From: Sisyra terminalis
Lineage: Eukaryota > Arthropoda > Insecta > Neuroptera > Sisyridae
Assembly (NCBI GenBank): GCA_958496175.1
Contig: OY292277.1
Coordinates: 52,339,050-52,403,049 of the forward strand
Direction: 5' to 3'
DNA: 64,000 bases
In this document: positions 10,563-22,468 of the stretch, one piece after another
Position numbering within the stretch: position 1 is the first letter of the stretch
Layout of the letters: each line of letters begins with the position of its first letter
Translations under genes and position numbers: made by a program
The notes under the pieces: model-generated
Told to the model about the DNA's origin: nothing
The model's database searches: none
What the model saw: only the letters and a program-made list of their open reading frames with translations

Positions 10563-12584
10563 TTGACACTTTACCATAAAAGCTTGCCTACGATAATATT
10601 ATTTCATTGTCGATTTATAACAAAGATCACAAATACCATCGACATCAATAATTCGCGCTCGCTTCTTTTTCACAGCATATTTCTATTTTCATTTCCGAGC
10701 TTTTTGTCAACGGTGTGCCCAACCGTATTAAACGCGTGCGGATGAGAAAGAAGTGACTATTATGCGAAATATGTGCGGTATATTGGTTTCTTTGTTTGAT
10801 ATTTGACTTGACTGTTACGAGAAATTCCTCTAATATTTGTTCGATTTTATAAATGAAATGAACTTTTAGCGTACGCTATTTTTGCATTAGGGGAGAATTG
10901 CATCACTACGCGATTTTACATTGGAAGCAATTGATTTGAAATGTTGTACAATACCAAAACGTGTAAATGGCATTTCAACTTACTTTATATTCATTTTTTT
11001 TTTCCACGTCAAGTATATCCTTTGTTAAATTTTTGCTTGAATTCAACTTATATAATTACAATGCCCTACCAATTAAGCTTAATTCTATCGCCTTTCCAAC
11101 GCAAATTGTTATTTTATTCGATGCAACATGTTTAATAAGAAAAAAACCTTAAAAAAATATTTTTTTTAATTATTTCCCTTGCTTTTCACAGTTTAAACAT
11201 TCAAATTCGTATGTCTATGTATAGAATTGGACAATGAGGAAAGTCGGTATGGAATGTGAATTGTATATAATATCAAGGGGATAGTGATGAGGCTCGAATA
11301 GAAATGTCCTGTGGCTTTGAGAGTTAGTAAATGCGCCAAGAGCTGTCACTTGCATTAACAGTCCTAGTAATGTTGTAATACAAACAAAATAATTTAGATG
11401 GCTACATTGTATAAATCCACAATTAATGTCTTGTTTCGGGGACATTGTTCACGTGGTTAACACATTAACTTGGATTTCTATTTCTCCCCATATGTACCTA
11501 TTATATTTTGTACACTTCTATTAATTTTACTGATTAATAGAGCGGAATTCATTTCTATTGCTTCCACTGTTATTTTCGGGGGTGGTTATTATGGGAATTC
11601 AACGGGATGAAAGGCGTATTTCCGTCATTTATTTGTACATATCCTTCAAGATTTGAACACAAAAGACGTAATTCGATTCAAGTATTTAATGCTTAAATAA
11701 TAGTTTATCGATTAATCTCCTTTAAACTAACAAAAAATTGGAAAATACAATTTCTTTGCTTTAATTCTAAAAATTTTCTGTAAATTATTCAATCCTTAAC
11801 ATAAAATAATCATTTAACTCATGTTCTATCTTTTAATTAACAGAAATTCTATCGGAATTGGAACAACGAGACATTGAACATGAGTTTTAAAGCTCTTGGT
11901 TAATAAAAGATAAATTCTATCATTCCATTGGTTGAATCAGACGTGTATATCACTGGAATGACATCAGCTAGTAAAGTATTCTCAGGAAAATGATCTTTAA
12001 CTTTATCTTATTATAATCTAAAGCAAATGAAATCTTCGGAGATCATTTTGTAGGGTTTGAAGTTAGTGATATGATAAACACATTCATGAAACTTTAAACA
12101 TAATTCTTTAGATCCAAACTTTTTGCTAAGTTAATTCTAGCACTAAAAATATTCATTTTTAAATACAAATTACCTCAAAATAATTAAAAGTTAACAACGC
12201 TTCAGATGCAAGACTAAATTTTACTTTGAATTCAAACTTGGTTGTAATATGAGATTGAAAATGAATTTCAAATCAATTGAAAGGTATTCAAGAAGTATAG
12301 CCATTTATGTTTTCTTGCTACCAAATTTAATTCCATAGCAAATTCTTTGGGTTAAATACTTATTGTTTATTATAAAAAGATCTACCAATTGAATAAAGAA
12401 TAAATCGACATGTTTCAAATCTGAATAAAAAAAAATATAATGAAGGCATCCATTTGCTGTGAATAAATTTTAACTATAGTTCAGCACTGTAAATTTATAT
12501 GAATTTTTTGGCATTGAAAGTAAAAATTTTCCAAACTTTGGACATTTTTGTACCCCTTTTGATATGCAGAGCTGAGATCAGGAT
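10563..12584. other. Single-copy DNA, nothing recognised
   Basis: Several short overlapping frames (10563-10745, 10941-11152, minus 11215-11445) have no recognisable domains and look like chance. No shared repeats were detected. Confidence 0.4.
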
Positions 12585-12905
12585 TCTAAAAGTAGGCACA
12601 ATCATCTGGAGGAATTTGATAGAATAATGCTTCGAATACCCTGGATATATATGTAAACCTATAAAGCTGTTTTAAGGAGAGCAAATACTGTTGGGGAATT
12701 ATTTGCAATTGTAAAGACAAAGAAAATATCGTCCCTTGGGCTTATTCTAAAAGAAGACCAATATAAAACTCTCCAGCTCATAATTAAAAGTGAAATCAAA
12801 GGCCACTGAAAAGTTGTGAACTAAGAACATTAGCGATTGGAATGGTAAAAAAAAATGTCGAATAGTTAATAAGATTAGCCAAAGTTCGCAAATATCTTGC
12901 CTTCT
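12585..12905 (+). pseudogene. Non-LTR retrotransposon ORF2 C-terminal relic
   Basis: Translation from 12606 gives LEEFDRIMLRIPW, a stop, then YKAVLRRANTVGELF, IVKTKKISSLGLILKEDQY and TLQLIIKSEIKG, with further stops, then RLAKVRKYLA in the next frame near 12880. The order and spacing match the C-terminal tail common in insect endonuclease-reverse transcriptases: RRMLRIPWT, then EVLRR, an ELL segment, IKRRKLEYLGHI, a LLQLI segment, GKI, and LFRxA with VR near the end. That family pattern is established knowledge recalled from memory; the clade is not assigned. The catalytic reverse transcriptase domain is absent. At least four stops and one frameshift mean it is dead. No 3' tail or target duplication could be placed. 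Confidence 0.75.
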
Positions 12906-13380
12906 CTGGACCACAAAATTGACAATTTTTTATAACGATTAATGATTCAAATGTATTATTTAGGATAACAAAAAAACTAATTGGAATTTTGAAACTTTAA
13001 TATTGATATAAAAAGGTCTATCATCACAATTTATAATTTTACCATCCTAGGCGCATTATTTTCTGAAAACTTTTGAACCATCACATTGGAAGAATTAAAC
13101 AACAAATATTCTTATAGGAAATTGAATGTTCAAAAATGTTCTATTGTGAATTTTCGTCAGATTATCTGTTTCCTTTTTACTAAGCCTGTAACATTGATCC
13201 ATTTTTGCAGCTTGATTTTGTAGCTTTGAAATTTAGTAACTAATAAATGAATTAATATTCAGAGAATTTTTTTTTTTATATTTTCTTGAAGAAAATTAAA
13301 TATTCTACAAAAACTTCTATTAGCCTTTTTGATGAACATACTTCTTTTAAAGTTATTCTTGGTCAATAAAAAATATATTT
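12906..13380. repeat. Old family C-like remnant
   Basis: Around 13225-13320 the DNA contains TTTAGTAACTAATAAATGAA, then TTTTCTTGAAGAAAATTAAA and TTCTACAAAAAC. This is the same order of blocks as in the palindrome at 36.4 kb and the degenerate repeat at 9.3-9.87 kb. The rest of the interval is unassigned A+T-rich DNA. Confidence 0.4.
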
Positions 13381-13525
13381 TTCTATAGAGAATTATATAG
13401 AAAAAAAAACTAAGATGTACCAAACGATTTTGGAAAAAAAAAAAAATTTTGAAAAAATAAATCGTATTTTTAACAATGATCGATTGATCTGATTCATGGA
13501 CGAATTTTTCTCGGAGTACTACTTA

Positions 13526-13534
13526 GTGATATCT
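13526..13534. repeat. 9-bp target duplication, left
   Basis: GTGATATCT precedes the inserted element and recurs directly after it. The uninterrupted A copy at 50 kb has one copy of the same 9 bp, inverted, at 50213-50221, which confirms the empty site. Confidence 0.9.
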
Positions 13535-14125
13535 ACCTCTGTAAAGTTAGCACCCGACTTTTACAAATTAAAATTTTAAATATATTTTTAGGTTGCCTTT
13601 TGCTTGTACTTGATTGTACCGAAAAATTTTTCGTTTGTACCTCAACTGAAAAAAAGTTATTAAATTTTTAAAAATCGAGAGCCCCCCATTGTTAGATTAT
13701 TCAAAAAATGTAATGGCCATAGATAGGCCTTTAAATTTTTTTAGAATATGTGTCTATGTACTAACACCCAAATTGTACTGCAATAAAATTTGTTTGTACT
13801 GGAGATGAAAAAAAATAACAGTCGTTATAAAATTCAACAATGGAATAAGTGCATTCACAAAATCGATCATAACTTTTTTTGAGCTAAAGTTAGAAACAAA
13901 TTTTTTTCGGTACAATCCTCTACGTGTCAAGGCCTATCTATGGCCATTAAATTTTTTGAATAATCTAACAATGGGGAGCTATCGATTTTTAAAAATTTAA
14001 TAACTTTTTTTCGGTTGAGGTACAAACGAAATTTTTTTCGGTATAATCAAGTACAAGCAAAAGGCAATCTAAAAATATATTTAAAATTTTAATTTGTAAA
14101 AGTCGGGTGCTAACTTGACAAAAGT
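13535..14125. mobile_element. Mutator-like non-autonomous element, 9-bp target duplication
   Basis: The terminal inverted repeats are about 197 bp each: left 13535-13731, right 13929-14125. Each begins AC(C/T)T(C/T)TGT and then includes AAGTTAGCACCCGAC and GCCTTTTGCTTGTAC. The centre (13732-13928) contains further diverged copies of a motif from the arms (TTGTACTGCA, then AAAATTTGTTTGTACT). No transposase is encoded, so it would need an enzyme from elsewhere. The 9-bp target duplication and long inverted repeats fit Mutator-like elements and also the Drosophila FB foldback group; I favour a Mutator-like or foldback MITE. Good arm-to-arm identity suggests it is younger than its host repeat. 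Confidence 0.85.
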
Positions 14126-14134
14126 GTGATATCT
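14126..14134. repeat. 9-bp target duplication, right
   Basis: This GTGATATCT is identical to 13526-13534 and lies next to the right end of the 591-bp element. Confidence 0.9.
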
Positions 14135-14348
14135 TGAAACTCATAAGCACTTTTTTCGGTATTATCAAACAGTTTCAGAGAATATTGATTTTGAAAAAAA
14201 ATATTATTATTTTTTACTCAAAAACGCGTCATATTTTAGAGTTGAAACTTGGCTGAGATGTTGTCCATAGTGTAAGGTATTTTTAGAAAAAAAATTAGCC
14301 CGATTGCAATGGGGGCATTTTAGACCATCTTATCTGGCGAGGGCTTTT

Positions 14349-16391
14349 GATACGATTATTTCTCCTGATTCTTTGTCATAAATAACTAAAATCGTTGATA
14401 AATCAAAAGGATATATTACTTATTTTTCACAAAGAAAAACGAAAATGATTTTCGTTTATATTGACATAACATTGATGGTTTTGGTTTGCATAAATTTAAA
14501 AAGTGAATAAGTAAATAAAACTTTCACGAAAATAAAACGGGGGAATAATTTTACAGGAAAAATCATATCGTTCTTTGATGTTACAAAAAAAAATGTTTTT
14601 CCTAAACTCAATATTTTGATCTTATTCATCCAATTAAAATTAACATAACTAAGAAAAATCAACATTCAAGTTGTGCTCTCGTTTGAATTACAAAAGCACT
14701 GTAAAATTATTCAACATGAAAAAATATACTGCTATCAATAAAACATACCGTTGTCTAAATAAAAGGTCGCCCCTTGTAACCATAAGGACCATGTCAAACG
14801 GAAAACAGCATAAAACGCCCCATCGAGCGGGGGCTACCCTGATATTTTCTACCCTTCAAAGCATCGTGCATCTTGTGGTCGTTTTTCTCAATGGAACGTT
14901 GACTCTACCCTTCAAGTGTGTAGGGGGTAGATATGTGTATCGAAAACATTCTTCAATTTGGCATCGTTAACTCGACACGATAGGCAAAAACTCACTTGCG
15001 ACAAAAAAAAATCGATAAGGACAAGAGCGTTCAACCGGTTTGTCTAATGATCTCTGTTGAGTTCGAGGGTTCTCTCATCAATATCTCAAAATACGGTAAT
15101 GAAAATTTGATGTAGGTGGGCGAATGAATTTACATATTTTCCAATAAATTACCTTAAATAAAACAAAGCTACCCACCAACAAAAAAATGTACTTATTATT
15201 GAGAAATATTTTCTTGTGAAACTTTGAGAAAATTAATCATATTGTTACAACTTTTTAAAGATTTTTTGCGGTATGGAAAATGGAAGTCGAGGATAAAATT
15301 GCTTTTGGGGTTGTCGTGATTTCCTGAGTGAAACCACCCTGTTTTCTATACAAGAAGGGCAAAGATATAATAACAGTGGGTTATCGATGTGAATACCAAC
15401 ATTTTCATGTTTTCCACTAAAGCCGTTAAACGACCAGTAAAAAAAAGTGCATTTTGTTCACCCAATCGAGAACAAAAAAAAATATCGTAAATCGAAAATC
15501 TTACAAGTAGGCAACACAAATAGGGAAAATTTAAACATTTTGCATAATTCGATTTGTTTGACGAATAATTCGTGATAATAACGAAAATAACGATGACGTT
15601 ATTATGTTAAATGGTTTTTGGGCGAATAGTTGTCGTTCTTCGACGGGGCGTAATATTTACGCACGGAAGTTGAGCGGAGACGTGAAGAAGGAAATGCAAA
15701 GTCACGACAAGACCACTTGTGCAATAATGATATGCATAAAGACATCATGCAGCAACTACCAATGTTCCTTCAGCCACCCTCCCGTTCCCTTTCGTATACA
15801 AAGCTTCGCGACGTTGACAAAACCAGTGGCGGTGAAATGTGAAAATATGATTTCCTCCACTACGGAAGACGAATTTCTATTTCATTCAATTTTGCTTTAA
15901 ATTTTTCCATAAACATGTTGATGTTCATTTTATCGTCGCTGTGCTTCCCGATTTATTTTATTCTTTTACATCCCAACGTTTCGACTTCCTTCAAAAATAA
16001 ATTTACGTGCATCAAAACAACATATTCAATAACATTTCTTACGTGTGTACACTCAAAAAAAGGAACGAAAAAAAAAAACGTTCAAACTTAAGTATTTCAA
16101 CAGTTGATTCCATTAAATATTCTGCGCTACTTAATCTATTTTCAAATTGAATTTAATCAAAAAACGTGCATTTTCAATAAGTGCATTGCTCAATTCAAAT
16201 TATTGACATTCATTCATAAAACGGGATTTTTTATTTTTTCAGATTTCACCTCAATCTTTTCTGCAAAGAATTTGAAAATGCATTTTCCTGATTAATTTTA
16301 ATGAAAAAACACACATTCTACTTTGCTTTTCAGTGGAATACGTTTTTAAACGAAAAGCTTTGAAATTTAGATATGAATAATCTAAGAACAT
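14349..16391. other. Single-copy DNA with G+C-richer islands
   Basis: Islands at about 14760-15000 and 15600-15870 are less A+T-rich. Open frames of 99 and 98 codons (14671-14970 and 15604-15900, plus strand) lie over them. I recognise no domain, signal peptide or splice structure in either, and both contain unlikely compositions for a conserved protein. They are more likely chance frames in non-coding islands. Confidence 0.35.
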
Positions 16392-16975
16392 ATAATTTTG
16401 ACTAAAAAATTTAACTAGTTTTCTGAAGTCAGTAGCAAATACAGAATTATTCAAATGACCTTTACTTAAACTTCAATTTATTTTAAGTAATAGAAGAGTC
16501 GTTTGTATAATATTAGATCCAAAACTTTTAATACAATGCATTTTTTCAATAGACTTACTTATTACAAACTCAATTTTGAGTTGTTAATAGTATAGAATGG
16601 CGCTTATTCACCCTACAAAACTATTTGAAATTGGTAAGTCACAAATTTTATTTAAAACTTTTTAGTCAATAATCATTTGTCTTTGAGCAAGAGAACAATA
16701 ATTTTAAGTAAAAAATTGAACTAGTTTAATCAAGTTAGTAGCAAATACAGAATTATTCAAATAACCTTTACTTAAACTTCAATTTATTTTAAGTAATTGA
16801 AGTTTTAATACAATGCATTTTTCTTTAGATTTACTTATCTCCAACTCAATTCCGAGTTGTTAATAGTATACAATGGCGCTTATTCATCCTACAAAACTAT
16901 TTGAAATTGGTAAGTCACAAATTTTAAATAAATTTTTTTAGTCAATAATAATTTGTCTTTGAGCAAGCAAACAAT
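16392..16975. repeat. Tandem dimer, unit about 280-305 bp
   Basis: Copy 1 (16392-16697) and copy 2 (16698-16975) share long matching blocks: GCAAATACAGAATTATTCAA, CTTCAATTTATTTTAAGTAA, TTGTTAATAGTATA and AATGGCGCTTATTCA, then AACTATTTGAAATTGGTAAG. Copy 2 lacks about 30 bp after the ATTTTAAGTAA block. It is a local tandem duplication with modest divergence and has no coding content. Confidence 0.9.
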
Positions 16976-18049
16976 TTGCAGAATGCAGAAAAGTGCAGCA
17001 AAACTGTATCTTAACTATCATTCTTCAAATTCAAGGTGCAAAAAAAATAATTTTCCTAAATTTGCTAGGCAAGTTCACAAATTGGAAATACTGATCTATA
17101 TTTCCTTTTTGCCTTAGAGTAGGACTACTTCGAATGACTGAATGCTTCCTTGCTACAATGTCTTTCCTTGGCAAGATCCTTGAAAATTAATTCCTGTTTT
17201 CTACAAGAGATCCAATCTTTAAATTCTTCTTCTTCCTTTTTCCCATGTTTTCCTTCTATATAATCCAAAATGAACTTTAGTCTACTCAGAATTGAACTTT
17301 TTTTGTTATTTTTTTCTAATCATCGCTGCAATTATTTGATGTAATCTAATTTTTTCTGTAGTATCACAATTCAAAGTTTAAAAATTAATTCTCCTTTTTT
17401 ATTTCTAAAAAAAGTTCATTTTCTGATCTAAACATTGATATTTTCAAAGATTTTTCCGTTTTTCGAAACTAATTCTATTCTTATGTCCAGCTCCGTTAAA
17501 TCCTTTCCAATCTTTTGTTAGGTGCTATAGTGAAACCCCTTGCTGTGTAAAAAGTGATCTGAGATAAATTTTTAATCACTAAAATTTCTAGTTTGGAGCT
17601 TTTTTTTAGAAATACGATTGTGATTTCCAAAAAACCAGAGGTTATTTTTTGAGAAGCAAATATTACTGAAAACTAGTCAAACCCACTAGACGTTGTCCTG
17701 ATAATGTATATTATAATGGCTGTAAATAAATAAATTGGAAAAAAATTGTTCTTGGAATATTAAAAACACCTCCCTTAGCAATTTGCAGCATCCCTTGCTG
17801 TACCTTTTACAACTTATCTTCAAGATATACATTTTCCTGCTAAGTTTTGAGGAAATTTGGTATACCTCTAAAAATCACTGCACGATCGTAGTAATGAAAT
17901 ATTTACAGTTAGTGGCTAATGTATTGAACATTGAAAATGCCGTTTTTTGTGGTCGTAAGTATGTAACTGACACAAAAAATAGATAAAATCATTCAGAGAT
18001 AAAAATGTTAACAATGCATCTTAATTTATTAAGAAGAATTTGAGATATA
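16976..18049. other. A+T-rich DNA; short minus-strand open segment near 17.2 kb
   Basis: On the minus strand, from about 17315 down to 17130, there is an uninterrupted segment of about 60 codons rich in K and E (for example GKHGKKEEEEF). No start codon or domain was recognised. Nothing else stands out. Confidence 0.3.
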
Positions 18050-18126
18050 TAACTTTAATGGTACCCCACGGAGTTAGGATGCATTTCCAAAGTGGCCCGC
18101 AATTGCATTTGGGTTGACCACCCCTG
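18050..18126 (-). mobile_element. Terminus of a hAT-like element, remnant
   Basis: Read on the minus strand from 18126 it begins CAGGGGTGGTCAACCC and continues to GCGGGCCAC near 18100. This is a pattern typical of short hAT-type element ends. A second, inverted terminus was not found upstream, so it is a solo end. Confidence 0.45.
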
Positions 18127-18509
18127 ATTTAAGATATGCAAATTTTTTGATATCATAAAAAGAACATAGATATTTAATTAAAGGGTTTAATTAATATCTA
18201 ATTAATAGGTGTCCCCTAATTGATTTTAATCGGTATTCTTCTGAATGCAACTTATAATTTTAATAATTAAACGTAAATACTGAATAAATAGCCTTTTTTA
18301 TGGAGAAAAAATAATTAAACTTAATTACAAAGCTTCTTTCAAATCAAGAAAGCTGTCTTTAAATTAGAACTTAAATTGTAACTGTAACTTAGTCCTACAA
18401 TTTTTTAAGAAAAATAAAACAGGAATATGAGGAAATTAAACCCAAGTCCTCTATATAAGAAGTGAAGATTATATGTTACCATGAAAACATTAATTTTTTT
18501 TTTAAAAAA

Positions 18510-19456
18510 ATAATCCTTTTCAATCTTTATGTTGCGAACTTTCCGTCACTAGACCACTGTATCCAAATCAAAATGGATGATCAGTTATAAGAGTAAAAAC
18601 CTTTCGACTCGGAGTACCTCAGGAATCAATATTGGATCTAATCCTTTTCAATCTCTATGTTGAGGATTTTCCATCACTAGACCACTGTGTATCCTCAATG
18701 TACGCGGATGGCATCGCCATGATCAACCTGAACAATGATCTTCAAAGAGCCGTTCAGAAAACCCTGCAGTCTATCAACCACCTATCTTCCTGGTTCAGTA
18801 GATGGAAAATTCTTATAAATCCATCAAAAAGCATCGCCAAAATTTTCTCTCTAAGACATTTTTCCAACCAACTGAAGCTTATCGTGCTGGTTTACATGGA
18901 AATTCCGTGGATTGAAAAAAAACGCCTGTTAAATATCTGGGCATACTTTTGAACTCAAAATTATCAAGGCAAAGCCCCATCTCAAGTAAAATCAAAAAAG
19001 CCATCATTCGACTCATCCAACTATATCCACTTATCTATAGAAGATCTCGTCTACGTAGGGAATATTCAAGAATGATATACAATTCATCATTAGACCACTT
19101 TTCTCATACTCTCGCGCTATTTGGCTGCCATTCTCAAAGAAAAAGCACTTTGACCTACAGGTGTTCCAAAATAGAGTCTTGAGAATCATCACTAAAGCTT
19201 CATGGTATGTGGGAAATAACCAAATTCATCATGAAATGAACGTCCCATACATAAAAGACTTTCTAATCGTACTTACAAAGAATTTCCTTAACGGCCAGGA
19301 AAATTTTCCTATAGTGCAGTAGAACTAGACCTGGGGGAAACTATGACACAAAGAAGGTAAAAGTGGAAATTTCCTCAAGAATTCCAAGAAATAGCAGTTG
19401 GTTGACCACAAGGCCAAGAACAATCAACAAATAAAAAAATAAAAAAATAAAAAAGA
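18510..19456 (+). pseudogene. Broken Jockey-type non-LTR retrotransposon reverse transcriptase
   Basis: The main open segment (about 18602-18952) translates to a reverse transcriptase palm: FRLGVPQESILDLILFNLY (the GVPQGS-LFxLY motif), then MYADG where the catalytic YADD is expected, then INHLSSWFSRWKILINPSK. The second aspartate is lost. After a frameshift near 18930 the reading continues as KYLGILLNSKL, a RRSRL segment, then in yet another frame FSYSRAIWLPFSKKK, LQVFQNRVLRIITKASWYV and VPYIKDF. This matches the order of the thumb and C-terminal region in Jockey-clade ORF2. An A-rich tail of AATAAAAAAATAAAA type at about 19425-19456 fits the 3' end. A stretch near 18510-18565 duplicates 18639-18694. 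The endonuclease domain is absent. It is 5'-truncated and dead. Confidence 0.85.
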
Positions 19457-22400
19457 CAGGGGAATTTAGTTCGACTCCTCCAGCTACTTAAACGCCGCTA
19501 AAGATCAATTGCCTGTTATCACCACCATGATATAGCGGAAAATTGCTGAACTTGTACATTAAATAATAATTATTAAATAATAATTCCATAATAATCCACA
19601 AAAAAAAAAACAATTACCGATGCTAATGGTTATTAACTTACTATAGTTAGACTTTCAATTAATAGTTTAAATTTAAAGTGTAAGGAACTTTTTAAAAATC
19701 TTTCCAATCTTTGGAATTATTATTTTTTTCATCCCTCATTTTTACAAAAGAAAGACCTTATGCTATAATTGTTATGTAATGATATTAAAGACTGCAATGA
19801 GTAGAAGTATTGTATCTTAATTTAATATTAAATTTAATACAAATTTTATAGAAATCGGTTCATCTGTTCTTTATGTAAAAGAAGATATATAAACTGCTAC
19901 AATTTTTTTTCAAAAGTAGGAAAATTTAGAATAATGACATTTTGAAACAAAAACTTACTTTAAGTTACAATTTAAGCTAATGCACTTTTACAATATTGAT
20001 CATGTAAATTTTTCAACTACCGAGCACAATTTTTTTTCTTATAATTAAGTTATATTTCAAAACCTACATTAAACTACTATTTCAAAGATCAAAAAATAAT
20101 TGAAATGCTCTAAAAAGTTCGTTTTTTATTTGGAAAATAATTCAGTTTTTTTAAATCCTTATTTCTATAGAATTTGGTAAATTTAAAACTTACATTCTTA
20201 AGTAAAAGAAATGCATAAAATTGAGCTTTAGACATTCTAAAATATGATTGAAACGATTCATAGTGAAGTGGTTGAAAAGCAATTTTGGTGATATATTAAA
20301 TATTAAAATTGAATGCGACGAAAATATGCCTTTGTAATTCCACCCCTAAGGCCTCGCACATGTGAATAAGTAATTGAGAAAATATTTACGTTGTTGAACA
20401 CCAAAAAAAAAAAAAGGACAACTATCACATAATGTAATATTCGCTTGGGGAACTTAATATTATTTGGCAGCAAATTACGTTGTACGAAGATTTTAAAACC
20501 CCTTACACTTCCCACATTAATCGTAGATTGAAGTCAAACATATACGCACAATAACGATTAATAATCCACGATATTAAATTAGAATTTGTCGAGCATTCTG
20601 GAGCGCTCTCTCGTTTAAATGAGAAACGATTATGAATTTGCTGGGAAAATCTAATATTAAACATATCATCAGAATATTTACACGATGATAACCATATCTT
20701 ACAACAAATACCCAATTACACACGTGCCTAATGAAGTGGTGCTTTATATGAGTCGGGTTTCATGGCTTTATGTGGGAAACATATGCGCGGGTTGGTAGCT
20801 TTCGACCAAAATTCTCCATCAAACACTACCAGCAACACACAAGCTTTCGGTAATGACTGTTCCTGAATTAATGCTATCTACATAATATGTGTACCTGTTT
20901 GGTTTATATTCTCTATTGGTTAAGAGTCACTTCAGTTAACATGTCTTGTATGTTAATGGTAAATATAGATCAAAGGATTTTACGATCCTGGTAAGAGAGT
21001 AAATGGAATATTTTATGTTCCTCTATTTTTTCGTCTTTCGAAGAAAAAAAACAACGACGGTTTTTAAATGCAACCAAACATTTTTCATTTTCATATTTCA
21101 ACAAAAAGTAATTGCTTTTTTCCAATTCGTGGTCATTGTAATTTTTTTAATAAATCTACCATTGTTACATTGTTAAGTTAATTTGCAACTTTAAAAGTTT
21201 AACGAAAAAGAAATTTCAAAAGGCAATAAGCTGTGTGGAGGCACATTAATTTATTAATAATAAATCTATAAAGTTCTCGTAATACGAAAAAGTTAAAATG
21301 CATTTTTTTGAATTGGATGAAAGGAGAGTGGTGAGGGGGAGAGGCGGTATGTATTCGGAGACCCCGAAAGGCTCGAAATATCCACGATCTGTGAACAATA
21401 TAATAAATAACTTGTGATTGCTACATTGGTTTTTATGGTGTTCCAGAATAAAGATTTTCATTGATTTACGATTTTCATAAAGCGGCTATTGCCTGTACAA
21501 ACATGTGCTCGTACAAATAAATATAGGTACCAACCACGTCCCCCTTATTAGTACATTTTATTGTTAATATTCTTACGAGTCGATGGAATGTTCGTATGTG
21601 GTATTGAAATCTTTAAAACTCGACCGGTTCAAATCATTGGAATATGAAACGAAATTTATAGTCTGGTGCACTAAATGCCAATTCGGTATTGATGATTTTT
21701 ATTTGATGCTCATTTAATATCTTTTTTAAGTCAATGCATTCAGGTGAAATTAAAGTGCATGTAGCTTGAATTCAATAATGAGATACGTACGAGTCTAATT
21801 CATAAATTACTTAAATATTTTTTTTTTTTGGTATAAATTTATAATACAAATAATTTCCTGCTGTTAACACGAATCAAAAAAAAAAGCATTGACATAAAGA
21901 ATTTAAATCGAAAAATACCAAAAAATATACTTCGATATTCATAATATTTTCGTTTATACAAATTATTTTTTATTGAAATCTTTAGTTTTAAAAAAAATCA
22001 ACTTTTGGGATTAAATAGTCTTCTTTAACTGTCACTAAAAATATAAAAACTTCAATTTAAACAAATCGAGATTATGGAAGCAACGTCTTATTATATGCAA
22101 AATAAGACCAAAATTTATTTTGTTCAATTAAGAAAAAATAGAATTATTTATCTCTTAGGAGAGGCCCCAAAAAAAAAATTGGAGAAAATTTATAATTTCT
22201 TTAGGTATTTATCTTTTTTTTACCAAGAATTGCAGAAGTTTCCAGTAGTTTATTTGTAAAGCACTGGGCTATATGTTTAATAAAATATTTGAAAAAACCA
22301 AAAGAATTGAATTAATAAGCTCCATCAAAGCAATTGATAGCCAAAAAAAAATATTTTTTAATAATCCACATAAAAGTAAGCCTAGAATAGCTGAAAGGTT

Positions 22401-22468
22401 CCAGGAAATTGCGGTTAAATCCATGGAAATAAATTTGTAGCCTAAACGACGAGATTAGTGTATCAGAT
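19457..22468. other. A+T-rich DNA, mostly unassigned
   Basis: No shared repeat was recognised. Two consecutive plus-strand open segments (22074-22259 and, in another frame, about 22258-22438) read KKKLEKIYNFFRYLSFF and RIAERFQEIAVKSMEINL. They do not match a family I know and have no supporting signals; they may be a small coding relic or chance. Confidence 0.3.

Larger units (their letters stand above)
13381..14348 (+). repeat. Dispersed repeat family A, copy 2, interrupted
   Basis: This is the longest A copy. It has left-hand DNA (TATAGAGAATTATATAG, ACCAAACGATTTT, GATTGATCTGATTCATG) that is also present, inverted, at 50.2-50.36 kb. At 13535-14125 a 591-bp inverted-repeat element is inserted; without it the A sequence would be about 370 bp and would read straight through. 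It ends at TATCTGGCGAGGGC like the other copies. Confidence 0.85.

Noticed and set aside
14671..14970. 99-codon open frame as a gene
   Set aside because: No domain, no supporting signals; it lies in an island where chance frames are longer because stops are rarer.
15604..15900. 98-codon open frame as a gene
   Set aside because: No recognisable domain, start context or splice structure; a chance frame is more likely.
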